This document shows, one piece after another, positions 20,347-28,731 of a stretch of 64,000 nt of DNA. Origin of the DNA: Salmonella enterica subsp. enterica serovar Typhimurium str. LT2 (lineage in GTDB: Bacteria > Pseudomonadota > Gammaproteobacteria > Enterobacterales > Enterobacteriaceae); assembly GCF_000006945.2 (NCBI RefSeq), contig NC_003197.2:2790001-2854000 (forward strand). Direction: 5' to 3'. A program made the position numbers and the translations under genes. The stretch's first letter is position 1; the number at the start of each line of letters is the position of its first letter. The notes under the pieces were generated by a model that saw only the letters and a list, made by a program, of their open reading frames with translations, searched no databases and was not told where the DNA came from.

Positions 20347-21468
20347 TTATGGTCGGCTGTCATTCGCCTGACGCAATAACACACGGCTTTCATTCTGGAA
20401 GCGTCTGGCATAATCGCCAAACCAGTGTTCAACTTTGCGAAAACTGTCGATAAAAGCCTGCTTATCACCCTGTTCCAGTAACCCGATCGCATCGCCAAAA
20501 CGTTTATAGTAACGCTTGATAAGCGCCAGATTGCGCTCCGACGACATAATAATGTCCGCATACAGTTGCGGGTCCTGGGCGAACAGACGCCCGACCATCG
20601 CCAGCTCCAGTCGATAAATCGGCGATGATAGCGCCAGAAGCTGCTCAAGCTGGACGTTCTCTTCCGCCAGATGCAGCCCATAAGCGAAGGTAGCAAAGTG
20701 GCGCAACGCCTGGATAAAAGCCATGTTCTGATCGTGCTCGACAGCGCTAATTCGATGCAACCGCGCGCCCCACACCTGGATTTGCTCAAGGAACCACTGA
20801 TACGCTTCCGGTTGACGCCCGTCACACCAGACCACCACCTGCTTCGCCAGGCTCCCGCTGTCCGGACCAAACATCGGATGCAAGCCCAACACGGGGCCAT
20901 CATGGGCCGCCAACATTGCCTGCAACGGACCGCTTTTCACCGATGCCAGATCGACCAGAATACAGTCGGACGGCAGGGGCGGCAGTTGCGCTATGACCTG
21001 TTCAGTAACATGAATCGGCACGCTGACGATCACCATTCCGGCATCGGCGACAATGTCCCTGGCGCGCGGCCAGTCCTGCTGTTCCAGAATACGGACCTGA
21101 TAGCCCGACAGCGTGAGCATTTTTTCAAACAGACGCCCCATCTGTCCGCCGCCGCCCACAATGACGACCGGACGCAGAGAAGGACAAAGCGTTTTGAACC
21201 CCTTATCATTTTCGCTGGAGTAAGATTCACGCATTACCCGGCGCAGGACATCTTCAATGAGATCGGGCGGGACACCGATCGCTTCTGCTTCCGCCCGTCG
21301 TGAAGCCAGCATAGAGGCCTCACGCTCCGGCACGTAAATAGGCAGGCCAAAACGGCTTTTCACCTCGCCGACTTTGGCAACCAGTTCCAGGCGCTTAGCC
21401 AGTAAATTCAACAACGCTTTATCGACATCATCTATTTGATCGCGTAATGCGGTCAATTCAGCAACCAT
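20347..21468 (-). CDS. tyrA: Bifunctional chorismate mutase / prephenate dehydrogenase
   Basis: T-protein of tyrosine synthesis: chorismate to prephenate, then NAD-dependent oxidative decarboxylation to 4-hydroxyphenylpyruvate; inhibited by Tyr. It has 373 residues. The AroQ mutase domain is at ~1-90, the dinucleotide-binding loop GGGGQMG at 105-111, and catalytic His197 in GLHPMFGPD. It lies 9 bases after aroF on the same strand, so the two form the TyrR-regulated aroF-tyrA operon. Confidence 0.98.
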   Translation of the reverse strand: MVAELTALRDQIDDVDKALLNLLAKRLELVAKVGEVKSRFGLPIYVPEREASMLASRRAEAEAIGVPPDLIEDVLRRVMRESYSSENDKGFKTLCPSLRPVVIVGGGGQMGRLFEKMLTLSGYQVRILEQQDWPRARDIVADAGMVIVSVPIHVTEQVIAQLPPLPSDCILVDLASVKSGPLQAMLAAHDGPVLGLHPMFGPDSGSLAKQVVVWCDGRQPEAYQWFLEQIQVWGARLHRISAVEHDQNMAFIQALRHFATFAYGLHLAEENVQLEQLLALSSPIYRLELAMVGRLFAQDPQLYADIIMSSERNLALIKRYYKRFGDAIGLLEQGDKQAFIDSFRKVEHWFGDYARRFQNESRVLLRQANDSRP

Positions 21469-21477
21469 AACAACCTC

Positions 21478-22548
21478 TTATGCGACGCGCACCGCCAGCT
21501 GGCCGCTCAAATCTTTATGAATTTCACGTAACAGGGCATCGGTCATCTCCCAGCTAATACAAGCATCGGTGACGGAAACGCCATACTTCATTTCGCTGCG
21601 CGGCTGTTCGGAAGACTGGTTACCCTCATGAATATTACTTTCAATCATTAAGCCAATGATTGAACGATTGCCATCTTTAATCTGCGCAACCACAGATTCG
21701 GCAACGGCTGGCTGGCGGCGATAATCTTTATTGGAGTTACCATGACTGCAATCTACCATCAGCGAAGGACGTAGTCCCGCCTGTTCCATCTCTTTTTCAC
21801 ACTGAGCGACATCTGCCGGGCTATAGTTTGGCGCTTTGCCGCCACGCAGAATCACATGGCCATGCGGATTTCCCTGGGTTTGCAATAACGCAACCTGACC
21901 GGCCTGGTTAATGCCAACAAAACGATGAGGTTGCGCAGCGGCGCGCATGGCGTTAATCGCTGTCGCCAGGCTGCCATCCGTGCCGTTTTTAAAGCCGACC
22001 GGCATAGAAAGACCAGACGCCATTTCGCGGTGGGTTTGCGATTCGGTTGTGCGCGCCCCTATCGCCGACCAGCTAAACAGATCGCCCAGGTATTGCGGGC
22101 TGTTCGGATCCAACGCTTCGGTCGCCAATGGCAACCCCATATTCACCAGTTCCACCAGTAGCTGACGCGCTATTTTCAACCCGGCTTCCACATCAAATGA
22201 GCCATCCATGTGAGGATCGTTAATCAGCCCTTTCCAGCCGACGGTAGTTCGCGGCTTTTCAAAATAGACGCGCATTACCAGATAGAGGCTATCGCTGACC
22301 TCTGCGGCAAGGGCTTTAAATCGACGGGCATATTCCAGAGCGGTTTCAGGATCGTGAATAGAACAAGGACCGCATACCACCAACAGACGCGGATCGCGCC
22401 CGGCAATAATGTCAGAAATGATTCCCCGGGACTGCGCTATCTGCGCTTCCTGCGCCAGGCTCAAGGGAAAGGCCGCTTTAAGCTGCTCCGGCGTCATTAA
22501 TACCTGTTCATCGGTGATACGTACGTTATTCAGCGCGTCTTTTTGCAT
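21478..22548 (-). CDS. aroF: DAHP synthase, tyrosine-sensitive
   Basis: 3-deoxy-D-arabino-heptulosonate-7-phosphate synthase. It joins phosphoenolpyruvate and erythrose-4-phosphate at the entry of the shikimate pathway; a metal-dependent TIM barrel, feedback-inhibited by Tyr. It has 356 residues. PEP/metal motifs are visible: VVCGPCSIHD near 61, KPRTTVGWKG near 95, and MVDCSHGNS near 265. The start is ATG at 22548 (MQKDALNNV), the family start. An in-frame ATG 23 codons upstream lies inside the promoter and is rejected. It is followed by tyrA. Confidence 0.97.
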   Translation of the reverse strand: MQKDALNNVRITDEQVLMTPEQLKAAFPLSLAQEAQIAQSRGIISDIIAGRDPRLLVVCGPCSIHDPETALEYARRFKALAAEVSDSLYLVMRVYFEKPRTTVGWKGLINDPHMDGSFDVEAGLKIARQLLVELVNMGLPLATEALDPNSPQYLGDLFSWSAIGARTTESQTHREMASGLSMPVGFKNGTDGSLATAINAMRAAAQPHRFVGINQAGQVALLQTQGNPHGHVILRGGKAPNYSPADVAQCEKEMEQAGLRPSLMVDCSHGNSNKDYRRQPAVAESVVAQIKDGNRSIIGLMIESNIHEGNQSSEQPRSEMKYGVSVTDACISWEMTDALLREIHKDLSGQLAVRVA

Positions 22549-22605
22549 GATGGCGATCCTGTCTTTTCTTGTTTGCGATAGTTGATCCTCCACGAGGATG
22601 TTTAA

Positions 22606-22633
22606 ACCATACCACAAAAAGTAAAGATTTCAA
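22606..22633 (-). promoter_or_regulatory. Promoter of aroF-tyrA
   Basis: On the minus strand, TTGAAA (22633-22628), a 16-base spacer and TATGGT (22611-22606), about 58 bases before the aroF start. The strong TyrR box begins 10 bases upstream of the -35. Confidence 0.6.
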
Positions 22634-22642
22634 TCCATATTA

Positions 22643-22660
22643 CGTAAAATAAACTTTACA
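22643..22660 (-). promoter_or_regulatory. TyrR box (strong)
   Basis: The minus strand is TGTAAAGTTTATTTTACG, against the consensus TGTAAA-N6-TTTACA (one mismatch at each end region). It is placed to repress the aroF promoter with tyrosine. Confidence 0.75.
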
Positions 22661-22693
22661 CCATGCGCAATCGTCGATTAATCTCCCTCATTT

Positions 22694-22711
22694 CGTATCA
22701 AAAACTTTACA
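22694..22711 (-). promoter_or_regulatory. TyrR box (weak)
   Basis: The minus strand is TGTAAAGTTTTTGATACG: the left half is perfect, the right half poor. It is about 51 bases upstream of the strong box, so cooperative TyrR binding is plausible. Confidence 0.55.
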
Positions 22712-22987
22712 CAACAAGTGAATTATTTTATTCCCAGCCTCAGAAAAGCGGTAAAATGAGCGATGCTCGCTATTTTTTGATTATTTTTTCTCCGCACACA
22801 TATTTTTACTTTCTGATATAGGGTGATTAATACCATTATCACAAGAATTTAATATCAGGGATATCACTTAAATTATTCATATTATCAATAAGACATAATG
22901 ACGATATGGCAAAATAATGTTATTTTGCTACAAACAATCACGGATGTATTTTAATGCTTTACGACTGAAGATGGTGGGGACTTGTTA
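22712..22987. other. AT-rich intergenic region aroF-yfiR
   Basis: Divergent region without a recognisable gene; the small gene yfiL of E. coli is not visible here. It holds one short hairpin, AGCGA-TGC-TCGCT at 22759-22771, followed by ATTTTTT on the plus strand, which could stop a short leftover transcript. The yfiR promoter must lie in the AT-rich second half but I cannot choose a site. Confidence 0.5.
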
Positions 22988-23506
22988 ATGCGTTTTTCTC
23001 ACCGATTTATCCTTCTGTTATCGCTATTATTAGCAAGCTTGCCTCTGTATGCTCAACGCGTCACGGAAGAAGAGAAATCCGTACGCGCCATCGTCTCCGG
23101 TATCGTCAGTTATACACACTGGCCGGCGTTATCCGGGCCGCCAAGGCTATGCATATTTTCATCTGCGCGTTTTGTCAGGGTACTTAGCGAAGAGGCTGAC
23201 TGGGCTTTCCCTTATCAACCGCTTGTCATCCGTACCACACAAGAAGCCCTGAGCGCCCGCTGTGATGGTTTTTACTTTGGCAATGAATCGCCAGCTTATC
23301 AGGTGGAGTTAACGCGTCATTATCCAGTTAATGCCTTGTTATTAATTGCCGAGCAAAATACCGAATGTATTATTGGCAGCGCATTTTGTCTGATCATTAA
23401 CAATGATGAAGTCAAATTTTCCGTCAACCTGGACTCCCTCTCGCATAGCGGCGTGAGAGTAAATCCAGAAGTATTAATGCTTGCACGGAATCAAAAGCAT
23501 GAATAA
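22988..23506 (+). CDS. yfiR: Periplasmic regulator YfiR of the diguanylate cyclase DgcN
   Basis: Small periplasmic protein that represses the inner-membrane diguanylate cyclase YfiN/DgcN in response to redox and envelope stress. It has 172 residues (DUF4154/YfiR family). The signal peptide MRFSHRFILLLSLLLASLPL is followed by YAQ as the likely cleavage point. The middle and end are well conserved with E. coli (LLLIAEQNTECIIGSAFCLI) and hold two cysteines that can form a disulphide. The first 70 residues are more diverged. The start is ATG at 22988, with GGTGGGG about nine bases upstream. The downstream cyclase gene begins inside its last codons (8-base overlap), so the pair is translationally coupled. 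Confidence 0.9.
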   Translation: MRFSHRFILLLSLLLASLPLYAQRVTEEEKSVRAIVSGIVSYTHWPALSGPPRLCIFSSARFVRVLSEEADWAFPYQPLVIRTTQEALSARCDGFYFGNESPAYQVELTRHYPVNALLLIAEQNTECIIGSAFCLIINNDEVKFSVNLDSLSHSGVRVNPEVLMLARNQKHE

Positions 23507-24719
23507 GGAATTTTCTCTGTCCAGGCCAACATTTAAACGCACACTACGGCGGATTAGTATAATCAGCGTGCTGCTTACAATGACATTGATCTGGCTATTA
23601 ATTTGCGTTGCGTCTGTCCTTACGCTCAAACAGTATGCGCAAAAGAATCTCGATTTGACCGCCGCCACAATGGCCCATAGCCTTGAAGCGGCACTGGTAT
23701 TTTCCGATAACGCGGCCGCAGCGGAAACGCTCGCCACACTGGGACGCCAGGGACAATTTTCAGCGGCGGAGGTCCGCGATAAAAATGGCCGTACTATCGC
23801 CTCATGGCGCTATGATGCGCGAGCCGCAGACGATAAGCTCATTGGCTTAATTAGCCACTGGCTTTTTCCATTGCCGGTATCACAACCCGTCTGGCACAAC
23901 GGCAGGGCCATCGGCGAAGTACGGCTTGTCGCCCGCGACAGCCTTATTGGTCATTTTATCTGGCTATCGCTGGCAGTGCTGACAGGATGTATTCTGCTGG
24001 CATCCGGCATTGCCCTGCTGCTCACGCGTTATTTACACAATGGCGTTGTGGATGCGCTGCAAAATATTACTGAAGTTGTACACGACGTTCGCACTAACCG
24101 AAATTTTTCACGCCGGGTACCTGATGAGCGTATTGCGGAATTTCACCTGTTTGCGCAGGATTTCAATAGCCTTCTGGATGAGATGGAAGAATGGCAGCTA
24201 CGGCTTCAGGCTAAAAATGCCCAGTTACTACGTACCGCGTTGCACGATCCGCTGACGGGGCTTGCCAATCGCGCGGCATTTCGCAGCTGTATTAACGCGC
24301 TGATGAAGGACAATTCCGCTCGTAGCAGTTCGGCATTGTTATTTCTGGATGGCGATAACTTTAAATATATTAATGATACCTGGGGACATGCGGCAGGCGA
24401 CCGCGTACTTATAGAGGTTGCCAAAAGATTAGCGGAATTCGGTGGTAGCCGTTATCAGACTTACCGACTCGGCGGCGATGAATTTGCGATGGTGCTTTAC
24501 GATGTACATTCGGAATATGAAGTACAACGTATTTGCGCAGCGCTATCCCAGGCGTTTAATCGACCTTTTGAACTGCATAACGGCCAGCGAATAACGATGA
24601 CCCTGAGTATTGGCTTTGCGCTGACATGGGAACATGCCACTGCCGAAAAACTACAAGAACTGGCCGATCGAAATATGTATCAGGCTAAACACCGGCGTGC
24701 GGAGCGCTCGCTAAACTAA
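23499..24719 (+). CDS. dgcN: Membrane diguanylate cyclase DgcN (YfiN)
   Basis: Makes cyclic di-GMP from two GTP and arrests division or promotes biofilm when released from YfiR. It has 406 residues. The first membrane segment is at ~20-45 (LLTMTLIWLLICVASVLTL), then a periplasmic PAS-like loop contacting YfiR, a second membrane segment ~150-175, a HAMP-like helix, and a GGDEF domain with the intact active site RLGGDEFAMVL (GGDEF at 325-329). The inhibitory RxxD motif is absent at the usual position (Tyr and Gly occupy the key sites), so product inhibition is unlikely. The start ATG at 23499 overlaps yfiR. The third member, yfiB, which follows in E. coli, is missing here. Confidence 0.94.
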   Translation: MNKEFSLSRPTFKRTLRRISIISVLLTMTLIWLLICVASVLTLKQYAQKNLDLTAATMAHSLEAALVFSDNAAAAETLATLGRQGQFSAAEVRDKNGRTIASWRYDARAADDKLIGLISHWLFPLPVSQPVWHNGRAIGEVRLVARDSLIGHFIWLSLAVLTGCILLASGIALLLTRYLHNGVVDALQNITEVVHDVRTNRNFSRRVPDERIAEFHLFAQDFNSLLDEMEEWQLRLQAKNAQLLRTALHDPLTGLANRAAFRSCINALMKDNSARSSSALLFLDGDNFKYINDTWGHAAGDRVLIEVAKRLAEFGGSRYQTYRLGGDEFAMVLYDVHSEYEVQRICAALSQAFNRPFELHNGQRITMTLSIGFALTWEHATAEKLQELADRNMYQAKHRRAERSLN

Positions 24720-24806
24720 GGAACGGGCCTGGCCGTTTCTGACTCAGCGTTGAGACCACTGACCCAGCCTAATCATGCAACCATCTATGGCGTGGAGCAA
24801 ACCCAT

Positions 24807-24835
24807 AAAAAAGGGGCCAGCGTAATGCCAGCCCC
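24807..24835 (-). terminator. Intrinsic terminator of the rpsP-rplS operon
   Basis: The minus strand is GGGGCTGGC-ATTAC-GCTGGCCCC (two G-T wobbles) followed by TTTTTT, about 40 bases after the rplS stop. Confidence 0.88.
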
Positions 24836-24875
24836 TTCTTTTCTACAAGCTTTCGGATGTTGCGAAAGCGCGTTC

Positions 24876-25223
24876 TTAGTTAAGACGCTCTTTGATACGA
24901 GCCGCTTTACCAGTACGCTCACGCAGGTAGTACAGTTTAGCTTTACGAACAGCACCACGACGTTTAACAGCAATGCTGTCAACTACCGGAGAGTGAGTCT
25001 GGAAGACACGCTCAACGCCTTCGCCGTTGGAAATTTTACGAACAGTGAATGCAGAGTGCAGACCGCGGTTACGAATAGCGATAACCACGCCCTCGAATGC
25101 CTGCAGACGTTTCTTGGTACCTTCAACAACCCATACTTTCACTTCCACGGTATCGCCCGGACGGAAGGAAGGTACGTTCTGCTTCATCTGCTCTTGTTCA
25201 AGTTGCTTAATAATGTTGCTCAT
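24876..25223 (-). CDS. rplS: 50S ribosomal protein L19
   Basis: Ribosomal protein at the 30S-50S interface. It has 115 residues and the basic L19 signature ([20 protein letters not shown] near the C-terminus), the usual bacterial length. Last gene of rpsP-rimM-trmD-rplS on the minus strand, 40 bases after trmD, with GAGATTAAAT upstream of the ATG. A strong terminator follows. Confidence 0.98.
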
Positions 25224-25263
25224 AATTTAATCTCTTATCCTGGGTAAACTGATATTCGGGGGC

Positions 25264-26031
25264 CTATGCCATCCCATCATGTTTATGCTGCTGTTGTGCG
25301 TGTTCTGTTTTGAACTCCGCCAGCAACCTTGCTTGCTCTTCAGTCAGAGCCAGGTTTTCCAGAAGTTCAGGTCTTCTAAGCCAGGTTCGGCCCAGCGACT
25401 GTTTCAAACGCCAGCGACGTATCTCAGCATGGTTTCCCGACAGCAATACTGGCGGTACTTCCATCCCCTCTAACACTTCAGGGCGCGTATAGTGCGGACA
25501 ATCCAGCAACCCATCAGCAAACGAATCTTCGATTGCTGATGCCTCATGCCCCAGAACCCCCGGTATAAACCGGGCGACGGAGTCAATCAGCGTCATTGCC
25601 GGTAGTTCGCCACCGCTGAGAACGTAATCGCCAATTGACCATTCTTCGTCAATTTCGGTCTGAATTACGCGCTCATCTACGCCTTCGTAGCGACCACACA
25701 CCAGAATAAGCTTCTGATTCGTGGCCAGCTCGCTAACGCCCGCTTGATCAAGCTTGCGTCCCTGAGGCGACAGATAAATCACTTTAGCGCCTTCACCTGC
25801 CGCGGCTTTTGCTGCGTGAATGGCGTCCCGCAAGGGTTGCACCATCATTAACATCCCCGGTCCGCCGCCGTAAGGACGGTCGTCCACGGTACGGTGCCGG
25901 TCATGCGCGAAGTCGCGAGGACTCCAGCTTTGGATGTTCAGCAGGCCTTTTTTTACTGCCCGGCCAGTTACCCCGTAATCGGTAATTGCGCGGAACATTT
26001 CAGGAAACAGGCTAACTATGCCAATAAACAC
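25264..26031 (-). CDS. trmD: tRNA (guanine37-N1)-methyltransferase TrmD
   Basis: SPOUT-class methyltransferase that makes m1G37 in tRNAs reading CNN and some other codons, preventing +1 frameshifting; essential. It has 255 residues. The trefoil-knot SAM site is visible in LVCGRYEGVDERV (near 109-121) and DYVLSGGELPAMTLIDSVAR (near 135-154). Third gene of the operon; 44 bases separate it from rimM. The C-terminus (EHAQQQHKHDGMA) is the typical enterobacterial tail. Confidence 0.98.
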   Translation of the reverse strand: MFIGIVSLFPEMFRAITDYGVTGRAVKKGLLNIQSWSPRDFAHDRHRTVDDRPYGGGPGMLMMVQPLRDAIHAAKAAAGEGAKVIYLSPQGRKLDQAGVSELATNQKLILVCGRYEGVDERVIQTEIDEEWSIGDYVLSGGELPAMTLIDSVARFIPGVLGHEASAIEDSFADGLLDCPHYTRPEVLEGMEVPPVLLSGNHAEIRRWRLKQSLGRTWLRRPELLENLALTEEQARLLAEFKTEHAQQQHKHDGMA

Positions 26032-26075
26032 AAGCCAATCCCCATAACGCCATTTATTACCGTTTATTCGGTGGT

Positions 26076-26624
26076 TTAAAAACCAGGATCCCAGTCTACT
26101 TCGATAGTACGAGTAGCGAGATCGACTTTCTTGATAACCTGCCCATCGAGGAACGGTACTAGTCGTTCCTTGATACCAAATGCATCTTTCAGGTTCGCCT
26201 TAATGACGAGAACGTCATTCGACCCGGTTTCCATCATGTCGATAACTTTACCGAGATCGTAGCCTTCAGCGGTGACTACCTGGCAGCCCATCAGGTCTTT
26301 CCAGTAGTAGTCTCCCTCCTCAAGCGCAGGAAGTTGCGAGGAATCCACGACAATTTCGCAATTGGTCAGAAGATTCGCGGCATCTCGATCGTCAACGCCT
26401 TTCAGCTTGATGATCAGATCCTGATTGTGGTGCTTCCAGCTTTCCAGCTGTACCTGCTGCCACTGACCCGCCTTCTGGATAAACCAGGGCTGATAGTCAA
26501 AAATGCTTTCGGCGTCTTCAGTGGAGGAAAACACTCTGAGCCAACCACGGATACCGTATGAAGAACCCATTTTCCCCAGTACAACCGGTTCAGCGGGTAC
26601 TTGTGCGGCGAGTTGCTTGCTCAT
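26076..26624 (-). CDS. rimM: 16S rRNA processing / 30S maturation factor RimM
   Basis: Assembly factor that binds S19 and the 30S head during late maturation. It has 182 residues. The N-terminal RimM beta-barrel begins at VLGKMGSSYGIRGWLRVFS; the C-terminal PRC-barrel has YYWKDLMGCQV and GSNDVLVI. I chose the ATG at 26624 (MSKQLAAQ), the conserved start; an ATG one codon and a GTG three codons upstream are also in frame, with GGTGG 5-8 bases before. Second gene of the operon, 18 bases after rpsP. Confidence 0.96.
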   Translation of the reverse strand: MSKQLAAQVPAEPVVLGKMGSSYGIRGWLRVFSSTEDAESIFDYQPWFIQKAGQWQQVQLESWKHHNQDLIIKLKGVDDRDAANLLTNCEIVVDSSQLPALEEGDYYWKDLMGCQVVTAEGYDLGKVIDMMETGSNDVLVIKANLKDAFGIKERLVPFLDGQVIKKVDLATRTIEVDWDPGF

Positions 26625-26642
26625 CATGACCACCGTGACAGA

Positions 26643-26891
26643 TTAAGCTGCTTTTTTTACTTCTTTGATCAGCGCCGCAACGCGATCGGAAATGGTTGCG
26701 CCCTGGCCAACCCAGTGAGCGATGCGATCCAGATCCAGGCGGGTGCCTTCTTCTTTTTCGCTAGCGATTGGGTTGAAGAAACCAACGCGCTCAATGAAGC
26801 GACCGTTGCGTGCATTACGGCTGTCGGTGACAACAACCTGGTAGAACGGACGCTTTTTAGCGCCGTGACGAGCTAAACGAATAGTTACCAT
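26643..26891 (-). CDS. rpsP: 30S ribosomal protein S16
   Basis: Ribosomal protein needed for 30S body assembly. It has 82 residues and starts MVTIRLARHGAKKRPFYQVV, the typical S16 N-terminus. The ATG is at 26891 with GAGGATGTT upstream; the open frame extends 20 codons further into the leader hairpin and is rejected there. First gene of the operon. Confidence 0.98.
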   Translation of the reverse strand: MVTIRLARHGAKKRPFYQVVVTDSRNARNGRFIERVGFFNPIASEKEEGTRLDLDRIAHWVGQGATISDRVAALIKEVKKAA

Positions 26892-26908
26892 AACATCCTC
26901 TTGTGTGA

Positions 26909-26945
26909 ATAAAACAACCGGGCCCCATCGAGGAACGGAGCCCGG
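26909..26945 (-). terminator. Leader hairpin before rpsP, attenuator-like
   Basis: On the minus strand, CCGGGC and GCCCGG (26945-26940 and 26923-26918) close a GC-rich stem followed by TTGTTTTATT. It lies between the predicted promoter and rpsP, so it could tune operon read-through. Function inferred only. Confidence 0.5.
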
Positions 26946-26966
26946 CGTCATATTAAAAGCCCGAAA

Positions 26967-26994
26967 ATTTTACTGATTTCTGGGAAAAAAGCAA
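26967..26994 (-). promoter_or_regulatory. Predicted promoter of rpsP-rimM-trmD-rplS
   Basis: On the minus strand, TTGCTT (26994-26989), a 16-base spacer and TAAAAT (26972-26967), about 75 bases before rpsP. Confidence 0.5.
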
Positions 26995-27017
26995 TCAACA
27001 TGTGATGAAGCTTGATT

Positions 27018-27180
27018 CCAGGGCGTGACCGTTGCAGCCAGTTTGGCGTCGGCGTGCGCGCAGAAAGCGGAGCGTACACGCAGTACGTGAGCATTTACTC
27101 GCTCCGCTCGCCCTTCGGGCCGCCCTAAAGGGCGTTCAAAACACTATCGTGTTTTGTCGAGCACACTCCGGCGTCAAAAT
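27018..27180. repeat. Hairpin-rich intergenic element between ffh and rpsP
   Basis: Non-coding stretch with several inverted repeats: CAAAACAC-TATC-GTGTTTTG (27137-27156), CGCCCTAAAGGGCG (27121-27134), and a GGAGCGTACACGCAGTACGT core (27069-27088). The first could end ffh transcripts. The core layout GGAGC-TAC-GTA-GTGAGC recalls ERIC elements but I cannot assign the family. Confidence 0.5.
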
Positions 27181-27204
27181 GGCAAATAAGGTAGCCCGAT
27201 ATAT

Positions 27205-28566
27205 TTATCTACCCGGGAAGCCTGGCGGCATCATCCCCTTCATACTCCGCATCATCTTCGCCATCCCGCCCTTCTTCATCTTCTTCATCATGCGCTGCAT
27301 GTCGTCGAACTGTTTCAGAAGGCGGTTAACGTCCTGCACCTGCATCCCACAGCCCTGCGCGATACGACGCTTGCGGGAACCTTTGATGATTTCCGGCTTC
27401 GCGCGTTCTTTCAGCGTCATCGAATTGATGATCGCCTCCATACGCACCAGCACCTTGTCATCCATCTGCGATTTAACGTTGTCCGGAATCTGCCCCATGC
27501 CCGGTAATTTGCCCATCAGACTGGCCATACCGCCCATGTTTTTCATCTGTTTGAGCTGTTCCAGGAAGTCGTTCAGGTCGAAACCGTCGCCTTTCTTCAG
27601 TTTGGTCGCCAGCTTCTCAGCCTGTGCGCGGTCAACTTTGCTTTCGATATCTTCGATAAGAGACAGTACGTCGCCCATGCCGAGAATACGCGAGGCGATA
27701 CGATCCGGATGGAATGGCTCCAGCGCGTCGGTTTTCTCGCCGACACCGAGGAATTTAATCGGCTTGCCGGTGATATGACGAATAGAGAGCGCCGCACCGC
27801 CACGCGCATCACCATCAACTTTGGTCAGCACCACGCCGGTTAACGGCAGCGCTTCGTTAAAGGCTTTTGCGGTATTCGCCGCATCCTGACCGGTCATCGC
27901 ATCGACGACAAACAGCGTTTCTACTGGCTTGATAGAAGCGTGGACCTGTTTGATTTCGTCCATCATCGCTTCGTCAACATGCAGACGACCGGCGGTATCC
28001 ACCAGCAGCACGTCGTAGAATTTGAGCTTCGCTTCTTTCAGCGCGGCGTTGACGATATCAACCGGTTTCTGGCCGACATCAGACGGGAAGAAATCCACGC
28101 CAACCTGCTCAGCCAGCGTTTCGAGCTGTTTGATCGCCGCCGGGCGATAGACGTCGGCAGAGACGACCAGCACTTTCTTCTTGTGCTTCTCGCGCAAGAA
28201 TTTACCCAACTTACCGACGCTGGTGGTTTTACCCGCCCCCTGCAGACCCGCCATCAATACTACGGCTGGCGGCTGCGCAGCTAAATTCAGCGTCTGGTTC
28301 TCTTCGCCCATCGCCGCAACCAGTTCGCTACGGACAATCTTGACGAACTCCTGCCCTGGGGTCAGGCTCTTGTTAACTTCATGACCAACCGCTTTCTCTT
28401 TTACGCGATTGATGAACTCACGCACTACCGGCAGCGCAACGTCAGCCTCCAGCAGCGCCATGCGCACTTCGCGCAGCGTCTCTTTAACGTTGTCTTCAGT
28501 AAGGCGCCCACGGCCACTGATATTGCGCAGCGTGCGCGACAAACGATCGGTTAAATTATCAAACAT
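27205..28566 (-). CDS. ffh: Signal recognition particle protein Ffh
   Basis: SRP54 GTPase. With 4.5S RNA it binds hydrophobic signal sequences of nascent inner-membrane proteins and docks to FtsY. It has 453 residues: N-terminal four-helix bundle (1-~85), G domain with GLQGAGKT at 107-114, DTAGR and TKVDGDARGG, then a methionine-rich M domain whose end (RMMKKMKKGGMAKMMRSMKG) is plain to see. RNA-binding residues lie in GSRKRRIAQGCG. The start ATG at 28566 gives MFDNLTDRL, the family start; 48 upstream codons are open but unrelated. It is divergent from ypjD. Confidence 0.98.
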   Translation of the reverse strand: MFDNLTDRLSRTLRNISGRGRLTEDNVKETLREVRMALLEADVALPVVREFINRVKEKAVGHEVNKSLTPGQEFVKIVRSELVAAMGEENQTLNLAAQPPAVVLMAGLQGAGKTTSVGKLGKFLREKHKKKVLVVSADVYRPAAIKQLETLAEQVGVDFFPSDVGQKPVDIVNAALKEAKLKFYDVLLVDTAGRLHVDEAMMDEIKQVHASIKPVETLFVVDAMTGQDAANTAKAFNEALPLTGVVLTKVDGDARGGAALSIRHITGKPIKFLGVGEKTDALEPFHPDRIASRILGMGDVLSLIEDIESKVDRAQAEKLATKLKKGDGFDLNDFLEQLKQMKNMGGMASLMGKLPGMGQIPDNVKSQMDDKVLVRMEAIINSMTLKERAKPEIIKGSRKRRIAQGCGMQVQDVNRLLKQFDDMQRMMKKMKKGGMAKMMRSMKGMMPPGFPGR

Positions 28567-28731
28567 TGTCTCTCGCCTGGGGTGGAAACGGTTGGTCGCC
28601 GCAGCGACACAGTTACAGAATTTCGCCACAGTATACCATGAAGCCGTCTTTGTTGTTATGCAACGGTTGGAGCTGCGGTCACGTAACGCTATACTGCTTC
28701 TCTTTCTCACTGGTCAACTGTCGACACAACT

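Noticed and set aside
22759..22783. Small terminator-like hairpin suggesting an sRNA between aroF and yfiR
   Set aside because: The stem is only 5 bp and no promoter of reasonable quality precedes it on the plus strand; noted only as part of the intergenic region.
27032..27778. 248-codon open frame on the plus strand opposite ffh
   Set aside because: Lies antisense to the conserved Ffh M and G domains; composition mirrors ffh codons and no domain is recognisable.
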